Part shown: positions 1-8,407 of the stretch, piece after piece
Layout: the number at the start of each line of letters is the position of its first letter
Numbering within the stretch: position 1 is the first letter of the stretch
Source: Candidatus Peribacteria bacterium
GTDB lineage: Bacteria > Patescibacteria > JAEDAM01 > Absconditabacterales > Absconditicoccaceae
Direction: 5' to 3'
NCBI GenBank assembly: GCA_031261265.1
Contig: JAISKI010000015.1
Coordinates: 1-23,103, forward strand
DNA length: 23,103 nt
The notes under the pieces: model-generated
What the model saw: the letters and a program-made list of their open reading frames with translations, nothing else
Told to the model about the DNA's origin: nothing
The model's database searches: none
Program-made: the position numbers and the translations under genes

Positions 1-2546
1 AATGACAAAGAAGAAGATCTATACTCCCATCGCGTCTCCAATAAATCTCCCCACTCTGCAGAACTAGGAAGATGATATCCACTAGGACAAATCGATAACG
101 CTTGAGCATTGGTATAATAGCTACCTACTGAAGCATCTACACAATCAGCATCAATAACACAGTCACAAACAGCTAAAAGTTCGGGAAATCAATTATTATT
201 ACAACTCAACTTTCCTACTCCATACGTAGAGGCTCCGACATTTCTATCTGCTATCGTAATAGTTTTATTTCCTGCACAATTGGTAATAGTAATAGTTCTT
301 GCTGATGCATTATGCACAATGGATCCTAATGGACAGGAGGAGATCCACTGAGCATATAACGTTTCACTTCCAGTTGGAGTGTAAGTAGCCCCAGCATTAC
401 CTCTCTTTGTACCTCCACTAGCAGCAGTATACCATCCATTAAAGGTATAATTAGCTCTGGTAGGTGCCGCAGGTAAAATAATAGCTGGTTGCACTCCATA
501 GTTGGCAGTCAAAGTTCCATTTCCTGCTCCAAAGGTATAGTTGGTAGGATTGGTAGTAGAAGAGGAAATATTTCCATATCCTGCTAGGGTCCAACTTGTG
601 AAAGGTTTTGTGGAGGTTACACTTGATGGAACAGTTGAACTACCTCCATTGATATTATAAGAAATAGTATAGGAAGTTCCTGTAGGTGCAGGCACGGATC
701 TTATAGTATTGTAATTTCAAGGAAAAGTTATTCCTCCAGGATTTACAGTGAGAGTGTAAACCTGTGTTGTTGATGGACTAATTTTTAGTGTAGGAATACT
801 ATAGGAAGTAGCTGTAGTGATAGGTAAATTATAAGCAAGAGAAGATATGTCATTTTGAGTTGGAGGAGACCAAGCATCAGCTACAGTTTGAATTACTGCT
901 TGTGTAGCAGGATTGATAAGTTCTACTTTATAAACACCATCACCTTGCATATTAACATTTGTTAGGGTATAGGTCATTTGTATTGATAGAACATCTGGAA
1001 ATAATCCATTCAAAGCATAACTACGAGTATAAGTTTGTTGGGAACTAAGGGAATCATATCGAAACATATGATAAATCTCATGTACTTCTATGTCCACATT
1101 TATGCCCCCTGGCATAGGAGTAGCAAGCCATACTTCCGAATTTATGGTAATATTTCTAGTAGGGGCACAAAGACTACCATTTCTAACATATCCAGGATTA
1201 CAAGTATATCTACATTCTGTAGTACTAGGAGTAATATTATAGGTTGCTACAGTACTCGGTGTCCACACCCCACCATGCAAGGTCTGAATAACACTGGTCG
1301 CTGTATTATAACTTGAATTATCTGGTTTCCCAGTACAAGACGCTGATCTTAGACTATCCTTATTACAAACCATTTCACAAGTACCATTTTCGTCATCTAC
1401 CATACTTTTCCAGGCTCCATTAGAAGTACACGCACACAGACAGGTAGTAGATCCCGAAGAGATAGTTCCGATCTGTCCCACAGTACATGAGGAAGAATTT
1501 CCAACTGCACCTACCTGTACCGCACCACGAGAGTCAAATTTCACCGCTGGAGTAGCAGTATTCACTCAGACTCCTTTTTGAGTATTAATATAGAACGTAT
1601 TAGAATTATTTACTAGAAATTGATCCCCAGTCGGAGTATCAGACCAAACAAAAACATTCCTAGTAGCATTGGCAGTTCTCGTATTTGTACCTACAATTAC
1701 ATTACTTTCCCCATTATCAGCAACCGTATTATTTTTCATACCTAAAATCATTGAAGTTGCTCCCCAGTTTCAATTTTGTTCTCCACCCAAAACCAGACTA
1801 TTAGCTTGAGTACTGCTCGAAACCTGATTTGAAATTCCTCATCAAATAAAACTATTTCTCGCACCGATACTATTAGACTCTCCTCCCAAAACTACAGAAC
1901 TTTCAGCATTGTTTATAGCCCTATTTTTTGCTCCACCCAGAATGGTGGCATTTGAAACAGAAATTCGGTTTCCCGTCCCCCCTCAGAAGAAAGCAGCAGT
2001 TATACCAGCAGAACTCTCATTACTACTTCCTACTCTCACTTCTCCAGTAGCTAAAATTGCCCCTCTCGCAGAAGTGGCATTAGCATCGGCTTTCCAAACT
2101 CCCCCCTCCATAGCATTATCGCCACTTTTCAAAAAAGTCAGGGAAATGAGATATTCCTTTTTATTATCTATCCCCCAAATTTGATTAGGGAGTACCCTCA
2201 TGGTAGCATCACCTTGTAATTCAGCTAAGAGCTGATTAAAACTTCTCCCTACCCTTACTTTATCCAACACTTGACGAAACTCTGCATCAGTAAAATTTTG
2301 TGTTGCAGTCAAAAGTTGACTGATCTCACCATCAGTAAAATTTTGTGCCGCAACCAAAGCTTGACTAAACTCTGTAGTAGTAAATTTTTGTGTATCAGTC
2401 ACAATCTGAGTAAATCTTTCTCTAACAACAGGGGTTTGGGCCTCTGCAAAATCCTGTTGCCAGAAAAGTGCTAACCCGATAACGGAAAATACCCCTGCTA
2501 AACCGACAACGCATCGTTGTACTACAGCATTTTGTTTGTGTTGCAT
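1..2546 (-). CDS. Large secreted surface protein (YadA-like head, InlB-type repeats, FISUMP-like domain), 3' end outside window
   Basis: Reads through seven in-frame TGA (Gly) codons, including a consecutive pair near 1839-1844, and runs off the window start. ATG at 2546 is chosen over a TTG three codons upstream. In order: a hydrophobic signal or anchor segment (residues about 12-30, followed by FAEAQ); three 15-residue repeats (about 53-97); a YadA-like head with repeated xxVLGGExN / FIGGG motifs (about 188-302); a Cys-rich part ending in an STTEC..C..GYV..C module (about 345-465); a region with two InlB/Listeria-Bacteroides-type repeats (about 620-732, one ending GSETLYAQW); and a FISUMP-like domain with CPSGYHLPSSAEW. 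It has its own promoter. The Cys module and the FISUMP-like domain recur in the surface protein at 9567-11324. Probably an adhesin exposed on the cell surface (inference); the C-terminal anchor is not visible. Confidence 0.85.
2256..2390 (-). repeat. Three tandem 45-bp units coding a 15-residue repeat
   Basis: Three consecutive in-frame 15-residue units have the pattern Q(K/N)FT(T/D)xE(F/I)xQxL. They follow the signal segment of the surface protein. A 15-residue period with regular hydrophobics suggests a coiled-coil stalk between the membrane and the YadA-like head. Confidence 0.7.
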
Positions 2547-2596
2547 ATTGCTCAAAAAAGGAGGATAAAACAGATAAAAAATGGATAACTACTTCC

Positions 2597-2624
2597 AGTA
2601 TACTTAAATGGTTTTAATTGTCAA
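2597..2624 (-). promoter_or_regulatory. Promoter of the surface protein gene
   Basis: On the minus strand TTGACA (2624-2619), a 16-bp spacer, then TATACT (2602-2597), which is nearly a perfect vegetative consensus. The leader is about 45 nt. Confidence 0.8.
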
Positions 2625-2672
2625 TTTTTTTACACAAAAAAATCAATTTTTTATTTTTTCGGTTCTTTGGAT

Positions 2673-2707
2673 AAAAAAAGGACAGTTCAGCGAACCATCC
2701 CTTCTTT
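2673..2707 (-). terminator. Intrinsic terminator after rpsJ
   Basis: On the minus strand GGGATGGTTC pairs with GAACTGTCC around a 3-nt loop (stem of about 12 pairs including wobbles), followed by seven T. It ends the tuf - unknown - rpsJ transcript. Confidence 0.8.
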
Positions 2708-2721
2708 TATATTTTAAAACC

Positions 2722-3048
2722 TTAGAATACTTTAATATCCACTAAAATCCCCACAGGAATTGATAAATTTTGCAAATATTCTACCGTTTTTGCACCAGTT
2801 TCGGTGACGTCAATCATTCTCGTATAAGAAATTCTCTCAAACTGTTCACGAGAACTCTTAAATTTAAAATTTGATCTCAAAACGGTATACACCTTTCTCT
2901 TTTTTGGTAAAGGAATAGGTCCTTTAACCTCGGCTCCTGATTTGATCAGAAGACTTATTACTTTTCCAACAGAAGCTTCCAACATTCTCACATCATAGCT
3001 CTTGAGCTTTATTCTGAGTTTTGGACTTTGGTCTTTTTTTGCAGGCAT
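2722..3048 (-). CDS. rpsJ: 30S ribosomal protein S10 (uS10)
   Basis: The 108-aa product matches uS10 over its whole length: the N-terminal KLRIKLKSYD strand, the GPIPLP loop, YTVLRS, SREQFE, and a C-terminal PVGxxVDIKV. S10 sits in the 30S head and, as NusE, also takes part in antitermination. The ATG at 3048 (MPAKK) is chosen; a TTG two codons upstream is possible. The gene lies 48 nt after the unknown gene 3097-3519 with no promoter between, so it is probably co-transcribed with tuf. A tuf-rpsJ order is typical of bacteria, but the intervening gene is not. It contains no UGA codon. Confidence 0.96.
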   Translation of the reverse strand: MPAKKDQSPKLRIKLKSYDVRMLEASVGKVISLLIKSGAEVKGPIPLPKKRKVYTVLRSNFKFKSSREQFERISYTRMIDVTETGAKTVEYLQNLSIPVGILVDIKVF

Positions 3049-3096
3049 TATCAATATAATGTAAGGTAAATATAAATATGAACTATCTTTCTTCTT

Positions 3097-3519
3097 TTAA
3101 CAGAATTCACAATCACAAACGGGATGTTCAATATCATCACAATGGGAGAGTATTTCTAATTCCCAAGCCTTTTGCTTTTCTTCGTGCTCCTGTGATTCTT
3201 TAGGTTTTGCTATACTTAATATTGTCGTGATACGTTGTGGTATCTCACGCCAAACTAATTTTAGAACTTGGAGATTAAAGAGTTTTCTTTTCTCATCCTG
3301 TTTAGATGGATTCAATAAAGAAGCAATCCTAGATCTGTAGAGGTTACGAAAGCTCCAAATAATCTTGCTTTTAGCTGACGCTATCACACTATCAATTTGT
3401 TCATCTGCTCGTTTTGTCGTTTCTCCATATAGGTATTTTCTTTTATCTACTTCATAGTCAACTCGTTCGCTCAAAGACTGTTCATCGAAGATTTCCGCAA
3501 TATTATGGATTTCTGGCAT
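3097..3519 (-). CDS. Unknown protein between tuf and rpsJ, Cys-rich tail
   Basis: I do not recognise this 140-aa protein. It is highly charged and likely helical (many K, E and R), has no signal peptide or membrane segment, and ends HCDDIEHPVCDCEFC. That cluster of four Cys and two His could bind a metal (inference). It stands 132 nt after tuf and 48 nt before rpsJ, so it is likely in the same transcript. With UGA as Gly the frame stays open further upstream to an ATG at 3615, but that stretch has three UGA codons within seven codons and looks non-coding, so the MPEIHN start is preferred. Confidence 0.75.
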   Translation of the reverse strand: MPEIHNIAEIFDEQSLSERVDYEVDKRKYLYGETTKRADEQIDSVIASAKSKIIWSFRNLYRSRIASLLNPSKQDEKRKLFNLQVLKLVWREIPQRITTILSIAKPKESQEHEEKQKAWELEILSHCDDIEHPVCDCEFC

Positions 3520-3593
3520 TTTAGGAGCAGTTTGAGGAATAAATATTTTTCAACTCAATCATTTTCATTCCTTTCGTTTTATATTCCGAAAAG

Positions 3594-3635
3594 ACACCCG
3601 AGTGCAAAGCAACATTTCAAACACACCCAGGTGCA
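3594..3635 (-). repeat. Pair of 13-bp near-identical repeats in the tuf downstream gap
   Basis: ACACCCGAGTGCA (3594-3606) and ACACCCAGGTGCA (3623-3635) are 29 bp apart. Each is partly palindromic (CACC..GGTG). They could be RNA processing or protein-binding sites; the function is unknown. Confidence 0.5.
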
Positions 3636-3651
3636 TTTTCAGATTTTTTTA

Positions 3652-4827
3652 CTATTCAAGAACTTTTGTCACAACTCCTGCTCCAACGGTTCTACCTCCT
3701 TCTCTGATAGCGAATCTCAATCCGTCTTCCATAGCTACGGGGTAGATCAGGTCAACGATGATTTTAGCGTTATCACCAGGCATAATCATTTCCACACCAG
3801 GTGCGAGTTCGATATTTCCTGTCACATCAGTAGTTCTGATGAAGAATTGTGGTCTGTATCCTGCCATAAATGGAGTGTGTCTTCCACCTTCTTCTTTTTT
3901 AAGTACGTATACTTCAGCTTCGAATTTGTGGTATACTTTTACTGAACCTGGTTTACAAAGTACTTGTCCTCTTTCGATACTGTCTTTATCAATACCTCTC
4001 AGAAGCAATCCTACATTCATTCCAGCCTCAGCTTGGTCAAACTGTTTGTGGAACATTTCTACTCCAGTGATTACTGTTTTAGTAGGTTCTGCTCCGAGTC
4101 CAAGCAATTCAACTTCTTCATTCATTTTTACGATTCCTCTTTCAATTCTACCTGTAGCCACTGTTCCTCTACCTTTGATAGAGAAAACGTCTTCTACTGG
4201 CATAAGGAAAGGTTTTGCACTGTCTCTTTCAGGTACTGGGATATAAGTATCCAAAGCTCCCAGAAGCTCCCAAACACATTTAGCTGAACCTTCTGCATCA
4301 GTAGGATTTTCAACAGCTTTTAAAGCTGAACCTCTGACGATTGGTGCATTTCTATCATAGTGATTTTTTTCAAGCAAATCTCTGATTTCTTCCTCTACGA
4401 GGTCAATCATATCAGGATCGTCTACCATATCACATTTATTGAGGAAAACTACGATTTTTGGTACATTTACTTGGTAGGCCAAAAGTACGTGTTCTCTAGT
4501 TTGAGGCATAGGTCCATCAGTTGCAGCTACTACAAGAATAGCTCCATCCATCTGAGCAGCACCCACGATCATGTTTTTAACGTAATCGGCATGTCCTGGA
4601 CAGTCAATGTGTGCATAGTGTCTTGCATCAGTTTCGTATTCCACGTGCCTAGTAGCAATTGTAATTCCTCTTGCCTTTTCTTCTGGTGCATTGTCGATTT
4701 GATCGTAAGCTGTAGCTTGAGCAAATCCTTGAGTTGCAGCTACCGTAGTAATTGCAGCAGTTAAAGTAGTCTTACCGTGATCAACGTGTCCGATAGTACC
4801 TACATTAACGTGTGGTTTAGTTGCCAT
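3652..4827 (-). CDS. tuf: Translation elongation factor Tu
   Basis: This 391-aa protein is a full-length EF-Tu, the GTPase that brings aminoacyl-tRNA to the ribosome A site. GTP-binding motifs are present: GHVDHGKT (13-20), DCPGHAD, NKCD, and SALK. The effector region has [13 protein letters not shown]. Domains 2 and 3 follow with [13 protein letters not shown] and [24 protein letters not shown]. It ends at TAG. No UGA codon occurs, unlike most neighbours. It lies directly downstream of a tRNA operon but has its own promoter (4864-4891), an arrangement that recalls tufB operons. No Shine-Dalgarno sequence precedes the ATG. Confidence 0.98.
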   Translation of the reverse strand: MATKPHVNVGTIGHVDHGKTTLTAAITTVAATQGFAQATAYDQIDNAPEEKARGITIATRHVEYETDARHYAHIDCPGHADYVKNMIVGAAQMDGAILVVAATDGPMPQTREHVLLAYQVNVPKIVVFLNKCDMVDDPDMIDLVEEEIRDLLEKNHYDRNAPIVRGSALKAVENPTDAEGSAKCVWELLGALDTYIPVPERDSAKPFLMPVEDVFSIKGRGTVATGRIERGIVKMNEEVELLGLGAEPTKTVITGVEMFHKQFDQAEAGMNVGLLLRGIDKDSIERGQVLCKPGSVKVYHKFEAEVYVLKKEEGGRHTPFMAGYRPQFFIRTTDVTGNIELAPGVEMIMPGDNAKIIVDLIYPVAMEDGLRFAIREGGRTVGAGVVTKVLE

Positions 4828-4863
4828 ACTTGTATAGTTTAAAAAGTTAAAAAAAGTACCTTA

Positions 4864-4891
4864 CTTATAACAATCCCTTCATGAAATGCAA
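4864..4891 (-). promoter_or_regulatory. tuf promoter
   Basis: On the minus strand TTGCAT (4891-4886), a 16-bp spacer, then TATAAG (4869-4864). The transcript would start near 4857, giving a 30-nt leader. Confidence 0.7.
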
Positions 4892-4907
4892 GAGATTTAT
4901 TCAAAGA

Positions 4908-4927
4908 ATATGGTATATTAACCATAT
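4908..4927. repeat. Short AT-rich inverted repeat after the tRNA operon
   Basis: ATATGGT and ACCATAT form a 7-bp stem with a 6-nt loop just past tRNA-Pro. No T tract follows on the minus strand, so it may be a processing or weak termination site. Confidence 0.4.
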
Positions 4928-4940
4928 ACTTATATTAAAT

Positions 4941-5014
4941 TCGGGGATGCGGGACTCGAACTCGCGACCCCTTGGTCCCAAACCAAGTACTCTAGCCATC
5001 TGAGCTAATCCCCG
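4941..5014 (-). tRNA. tRNA-Pro (anticodon UGG)
   Basis: Complete cloverleaf of 74 nt. The acceptor is CGGGGAT/ATCCCCG and the anticodon loop TTTGGGA gives UGG, reading CCA. The T arm is GGTTCGAGTCC-like (GAGTTCGAGTC). The discriminator is A. The 3' CCA is not encoded, unlike in the two neighbouring tRNAs. Confidence 0.95.
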
Positions 5015-5034
5015 ATATTTTATAAAGCAAAGTA

Positions 5035-5111
<77 letters not shown>

Positions 5112-5124
5112 ATACTTTATTTTA

Positions 5125-5199
5125 TGGTGCCAAGAGGCAGAATCGAACTGCCGACACAAGGCTTTTCAGGCCTCTGCTCTACCACTGAGCTACCTTGGC
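5125..5199 (-). tRNA. tRNA-Phe (anticodon GAA)
   Basis: Acceptor GCCAAGG/TCTTGGC, anticodon stem GAGGC/GCCTT with loop CTGAAAA giving GAA, T loop TTCGATT. The 3' CCA is encoded (5127-5125). First intact gene of the operon. Confidence 0.96.
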
Positions 5200-5209
5200 A
5201 TATATTTAG

Positions 5210-5238
5210 CGGGGATCGGGCTCGTAAGCTAATCCCCG
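5210..5238 (-). pseudogene. 29-nt tRNA-Pro remnant (acceptor-stem minihelix)
   Basis: The minus strand reads CGGGGATTAGCT, identical to the 5' end of the tRNA-Pro at 4941-5014, then a short TACGAGC, then CCCGATCCCCG, close to its 3' end. The 7-bp acceptor stem is intact but the anticodon arm and most of the D and T arms are gone. It lies just after the predicted transcription start and before tRNA-Phe. It may be a decayed copy or a functional 5' processing hairpin. Confidence 0.65.
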
Positions 5239-5258
5239 AAAAATTTAATTGCTCGTTT

Positions 5259-5286
5259 TTTATATAGATTCAACTGATGAATGCAA
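5259..5286 (-). promoter_or_regulatory. Promoter of the tRNA operon
   Basis: On the minus strand TTGCAT (5286-5281), a 16-bp spacer, then TATAAA (5264-5259). The start would be near 5252, upstream of the tRNA remnant. Confidence 0.75.
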
Positions 5287-5328
5287 GAGAATTTTCTTTT
5301 TTTTCTCTTTCTCCGGTATTGTTCGATT

Positions 5329-6834
5329 TTACCTTAGATATTGTACGATTTTTGTTTCTCTGATTCCTGAGATACGGATGACTCCTGGGTAATCAAGTTG
5401 TTCCTCGATTTTGGTTCAGATTTCTTTTAAAAGGGTTTCTACTTCCATGTCACCGATTTGCTTTGGATTTACATATACCATGATTTCTCTTCATGCCTGC
5501 ATAATATGGACTTTATCTACTCCTTCTACTTCATTAATCAGCTTTTCGAGTTCTCCCATTTTCTCAATAAAGAGTTCCTTAGTGTCGAATCTGGCACCAG
5601 GACGAGAAGCGGACATTGCATCGGCTGCAGCGATTACTCGAGAAAGGGGATGAGTCATAGCTACCTCATAATGGTGGGATTCGGCAGCATTGATAATAAT
5701 AGGATCCATTCCTCGTTTTCTGAGCATGTCAGCACCGAGTTTAGTGTGAGACTCTCCTGTGGTAGAAAGTACTTTCCCGATATCGTGAAGAAGCCCAGCT
5801 TTTTTAGCCATTACAGGATCCAGTCCGATTTCTACGGCGATCGCCTCAGCGATTTTTGCTACTTCAACACTGTGAGTTCGCAGACTTTGTCCATAACTGA
5901 ATCTAAGAAAAAACTGACCGATAGTTTTTACTACCTCAGGCTTCATCATGGGAATATTCAGAATATTTAGTGCTTCCTTTCCCTTTTCCATAAAGGTATT
6001 TTGGAGGTCTTCTACCACCTGAGTATAGACCTTTTCTATATACATAGGATTGATTCTTCCATCTTTGATGAGAAGTTCTAGGGTTCTAGCAGCTACAAAT
6101 CTTTTTTCATTATCGAAAGAGGAAATTTTCACCGTACCAGGAGTATCATCAATGATGAGTTCCACTCCTGTGGTTTTTTCGAAAAAGGAAATATTTCTTC
6201 CCTCTCTTCCGATCAGCTTTCCTTTAATCTCTTCATTGGGGAGATCCACAGTTTTGGTCGTAAATTCACTAATAGTCTGCGTAGCTATTTTCTGCAAAGA
6301 AGTGACTACTATTTTAGCAGCTTCTGTTTCGGCTTCTTCAGCTTTGATAGTCTTGTATTTCTCTACAAATCTATTGATTTCGCTGATGTTTTCTTTTTCG
6401 ATCATCGCGAGAATTTCTTCTTTTGCTTGCTTTGGAGTGAGTTCAGCGATCTCACTGAGTTTCTGAATCTGCTGTTTTACGGTCTCATCAGCCTGTTGGC
6501 GGAGTTGAACCACTTTCCCTTTTTCTTCTTCTAATTTTTCTAATCTCTGTTCCATCTTTTCTTCTCTATCCAAGAGGCGGTTTTGGATTTCTTCCATTTT
6601 TGCTAACCTCTGTTCTTCAATTTTTTCAGCTTTTTTTTCTGCTTGATCAATAACATCATCACATTTTTTCTTTGCATCAGCGAGGAGCTCTTCTTCAATG
6701 TCTTTTACTCTAGCAATTCTTTCTTTGAATTTGATTGCTTTCTCAGTCAGTGTCTTTTTATAGCCGAAAAATCCAGCAACACCACCAAGTCATAGTCCTG
6801 CAATCACGAGGACAATTGTCGTTCGTACTGGCAT
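5329..6834 (-). CDS. rny: Ribonuclease Y
   Basis: This 501-aa protein is a membrane-anchored endoribonuclease that starts mRNA decay. It shows the family order: an N-terminal membrane helix (about residues 5-28, VLVIAGLGLGGVAGFFGY), a long charged coiled coil (about 30-190), a KH domain with GKLIGREGRN (205-214), and an HD domain with RTHS (319-322), HDIGK (350-354) and ESHHYEV. The C terminus IRETKIVQYLR matches the family's IRETRAVxYAK. Three UGA codons are read as Gly: one in the membrane helix and two near the C terminus. A standard-code reading would lose the membrane anchor and the last 50 or so residues. It has its own promoter and lies downstream of the rpmH terminator. Confidence 0.95.
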
Positions 6835-6882
6835 TATTTATGGGGTAAGGTATAATAAAATCAACATTTTATACTCCGTGTA

Positions 6883-6910
6883 TGTATATAGTATTGGGAG
6901 AAGAATGCAA
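6883..6910 (-). promoter_or_regulatory. rny promoter
   Basis: On the minus strand TTGCAT (6910-6905), a 16-bp spacer, then TATACA (6888-6883). It lies directly beyond the rpmH terminator. Confidence 0.7.
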
Positions 6911-6921
6911 GGCAAAAAAAA

Positions 6922-6959
6922 TAAAAAAAAGATAGCCTGTTTATCTTTAGGGCTATCTT
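6922..6959 (-). terminator. Intrinsic terminator after rpmH
   Basis: On the minus strand a perfect 9-bp stem AAGATAGCC/GGCTATCTT with a 13-nt loop, followed by eight T. It ends the S6-S18 / unknown / rpmH transcript. Confidence 0.9.
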
Positions 6960-6990
6960 ATGGGTTTAGAAAAATCTGATTAAGGGACTT

Positions 6991-7143
6991 TTATCTTTTT
7001 ACGGTCAAACTTTTTCTTCCTTTTGCTCTGCGTCTTGCAAGCACTCTGCGACCTGTCCAATCTGCCATTCTTGCTCTAAATCCATGCTTATGCATTCTGG
7101 ATTTCCAGTTGTATTTTCTAATTCTGCGAAGTTTACTAGCCAT
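6991..7143 (-). CDS. rpmH: 50S ribosomal protein L34 (bL34)
   Basis: A 50-aa basic protein. The core [20 protein letters not shown] followed by [11 protein letters not shown] matches bL34 almost without gaps. The N terminus [19 protein letters not shown] is longer and more basic than in E. coli. The ATG lies 43 nt after the unknown gene 7186-7668. A possible internal promoter (ATCACT, 16 bp, TATAAT; 7154-7181) would give a very short leader. It contains no UGA. It is not next to rnpA or dnaA here, unlike the common arrangement. Confidence 0.96.
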   Translation of the reverse strand: MASKLRRIRKYNWKSRMHKHGFRARMADWTGRRVLARRRAKGRKSLTVKR

Positions 7144-7185
7144 TTGTAGTAAGATTATAAAGTAAAATAAATGTTAGTGATTTTT

Positions 7186-7668
7186 TTAATACATTTTTAG
7201 ATAGAGATTGACACTATTTTCCATGGTAATCCCTTCTCTAGCCATAGTGATGTTGTGGGTATATCCTTCAATGTCCGTTTCTAATCCCTCGATTCTTGAT
7301 TCGTATGCGTGTTTTTGTACTTCAATAAGCATGGATTTTATGCTTTCGGTGATCTCTTCTTCCTGTCCTGTTCTTTCTCTGTCGCGTTGAATGACTCCTT
7401 GTATAAATTCCTCTTCATATTCTTTATCAGTATTGAGTTTTCCAAGAATTTCGGAGATAATGTTGAGGTCTTTTTTGGCATTTTCGATTTTCCCTTCATT
7501 GTAGGAAATATACTCTGGCATCACCTCTTCCAAGTCTCAAAGAGCATTTTTCAGCTGATCTTTTTCGTCTTGTGATAACTTTTCCAATTGATTTCTTCCA
7601 CCTAAAATTCGGTAGACTTTGTTTTCTCTTTCTCGTATTTTTTCAAAGGGATCACTAGTGTTTGTCAT
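7186..7668 (-). CDS. Unknown acidic coiled-coil protein
   Basis: I do not recognise this 160-aa protein. It is rich in E, K and I with long predicted helices (EKIRERENKVYRI; QGVIQRDRERTGQEEEI) and has no signal peptide or membrane segment. One UGA is read as Gly (NALGDLEEV); otherwise only the C-terminal 115 residues would be seen. It lies 45 nt downstream of the S6-S18 fusion gene and 42 nt upstream of rpmH, within one apparent ribosomal-protein transcript. Confidence 0.8.
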
Positions 7669-7713
7669 AAGGGTTGGAGGGTAAAGAATAAAGGTTTATT
7701 CTTTTTATTGGGT

Positions 7714-8271
7714 TTATTTATTGATGAACGGTAGAAGTCCTAACCCTCTCGCTCTAATCACTTCTGCTCTCAGCTTTTTTTGGATTTTTACAGGATTTTC
7801 TGTATAATCTCTTGGTTTGATATTTCCAAATCTCGTCAAGTAATATTTTAGGATGTCTACAGCTTTTCGATTGAGATATTTCTCGTTTTCTTTTTTTGTG
7901 AAGAAGGTGAGTTTATTTCCATATTTTTTATCCTTGATCTCTTCGATAGCCTTTTCGAAACTTTTATTGAGTTTTTCGAAGTGAAAAAACTCCTGTCCAG
8001 CGTCTCTGGAGAAAATTTCGTATCTGATCACATTAGGATTGTAGAGCAGATGTTGTTTTAGTTCAGCGATGTGTTCTGAGGTAAGTTCAAGATTGTAAGA
8101 AAGAAAATAGGCTTGCTTTACTCCTCCTTTCAGCACAAAATTAATTTCTTTGAGTCCGATTTCGTCCTTATCGAGGACTTTGAATTTGCTTTCTAGTTCT
8201 GTGAGGAACTTTTTTCTTTCTGCTTCTGCCACGGAGACATTAAGCAAAAGGACTAATTCATAACTTTTCAT
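7714..8271 (-). CDS. Fused ribosomal proteins S6 and S18 (bS6-bS18)
   Basis: One uninterrupted 185-aa ORF. Residues 1-92 look like bS6: MKSYELVLLL start, GLKEINFVLKGGVKQAYF matching the family's G-R-LAYP-I---AYF segment, and NPNVIRYEIFSRD. Residues about 125-185 look like bS18: LKYYLTRFGNIKPRDYT aligning with E. coli LKNYITESGKIVPSRIT, then KIQKKLRAEVIRARGLGLLPF aligning with [21 protein letters not shown]. A charged helical linker joins them. S6 and S18 form a heterodimer on the 30S platform, so a fusion is structurally sensible. The ssb gene that usually separates rpsF and rpsR is absent. The ATG at 8271 is chosen because a start at 8367 would overlap the promoter. It has no UGA codon. Confidence 0.88.
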   Translation of the reverse strand: MKSYELVLLLNVSVAEAERKKFLTELESKFKVLDKDEIGLKEINFVLKGGVKQAYFLSYNLELTSEHIAELKQHLLYNPNVIRYEIFSRDAGQEFFHFEKLNKSFEKAIEEIKDKKYGNKLTFFTKKENEKYLNRKAVDILKYYLTRFGNIKPRDYTENPVKIQKKLRAEVIRARGLGLLPFINK

Positions 8272-8339
8272 AGAGTAGATAAGTAGAGATAAAAAGGTTA
8301 GATACTTGTATGTAGGTGTTAGCCGACTTGGATGTATTA

Positions 8340-8367
8340 TGTATAGTAATTTGCGAGAGGATTTCAA
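8340..8367 (-). promoter_or_regulatory. Promoter of the S6-S18 gene
   Basis: On the minus strand TTGAAA (8367-8362), a 16-bp spacer, then TATACA (8345-8340). The leader of about 60 nt contains AGTCGGCT. In other bacteria S6:S18 binds its own leader at a CCG-containing motif, but I do not see a clear match. Confidence 0.7.
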
Positions 8368-8407
8368 GGGGAAAGTGAGTAAAGTTCTTGTATAGAGCTT
8401 TTATTTG

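Noticed and set aside
3652..4827. Several long plus-strand frames opposite tuf
   Set aside because: Shadow frames of a highly biased coding sequence, without starts, promoters or protein similarity.
8272..8367. N-terminal extension of the S6-S18 ORF to 8367
   Set aside because: The extra residues match no S6 and the start would coincide with the -35 box; the S6-like MKSYEL start at 8271 fits the family.
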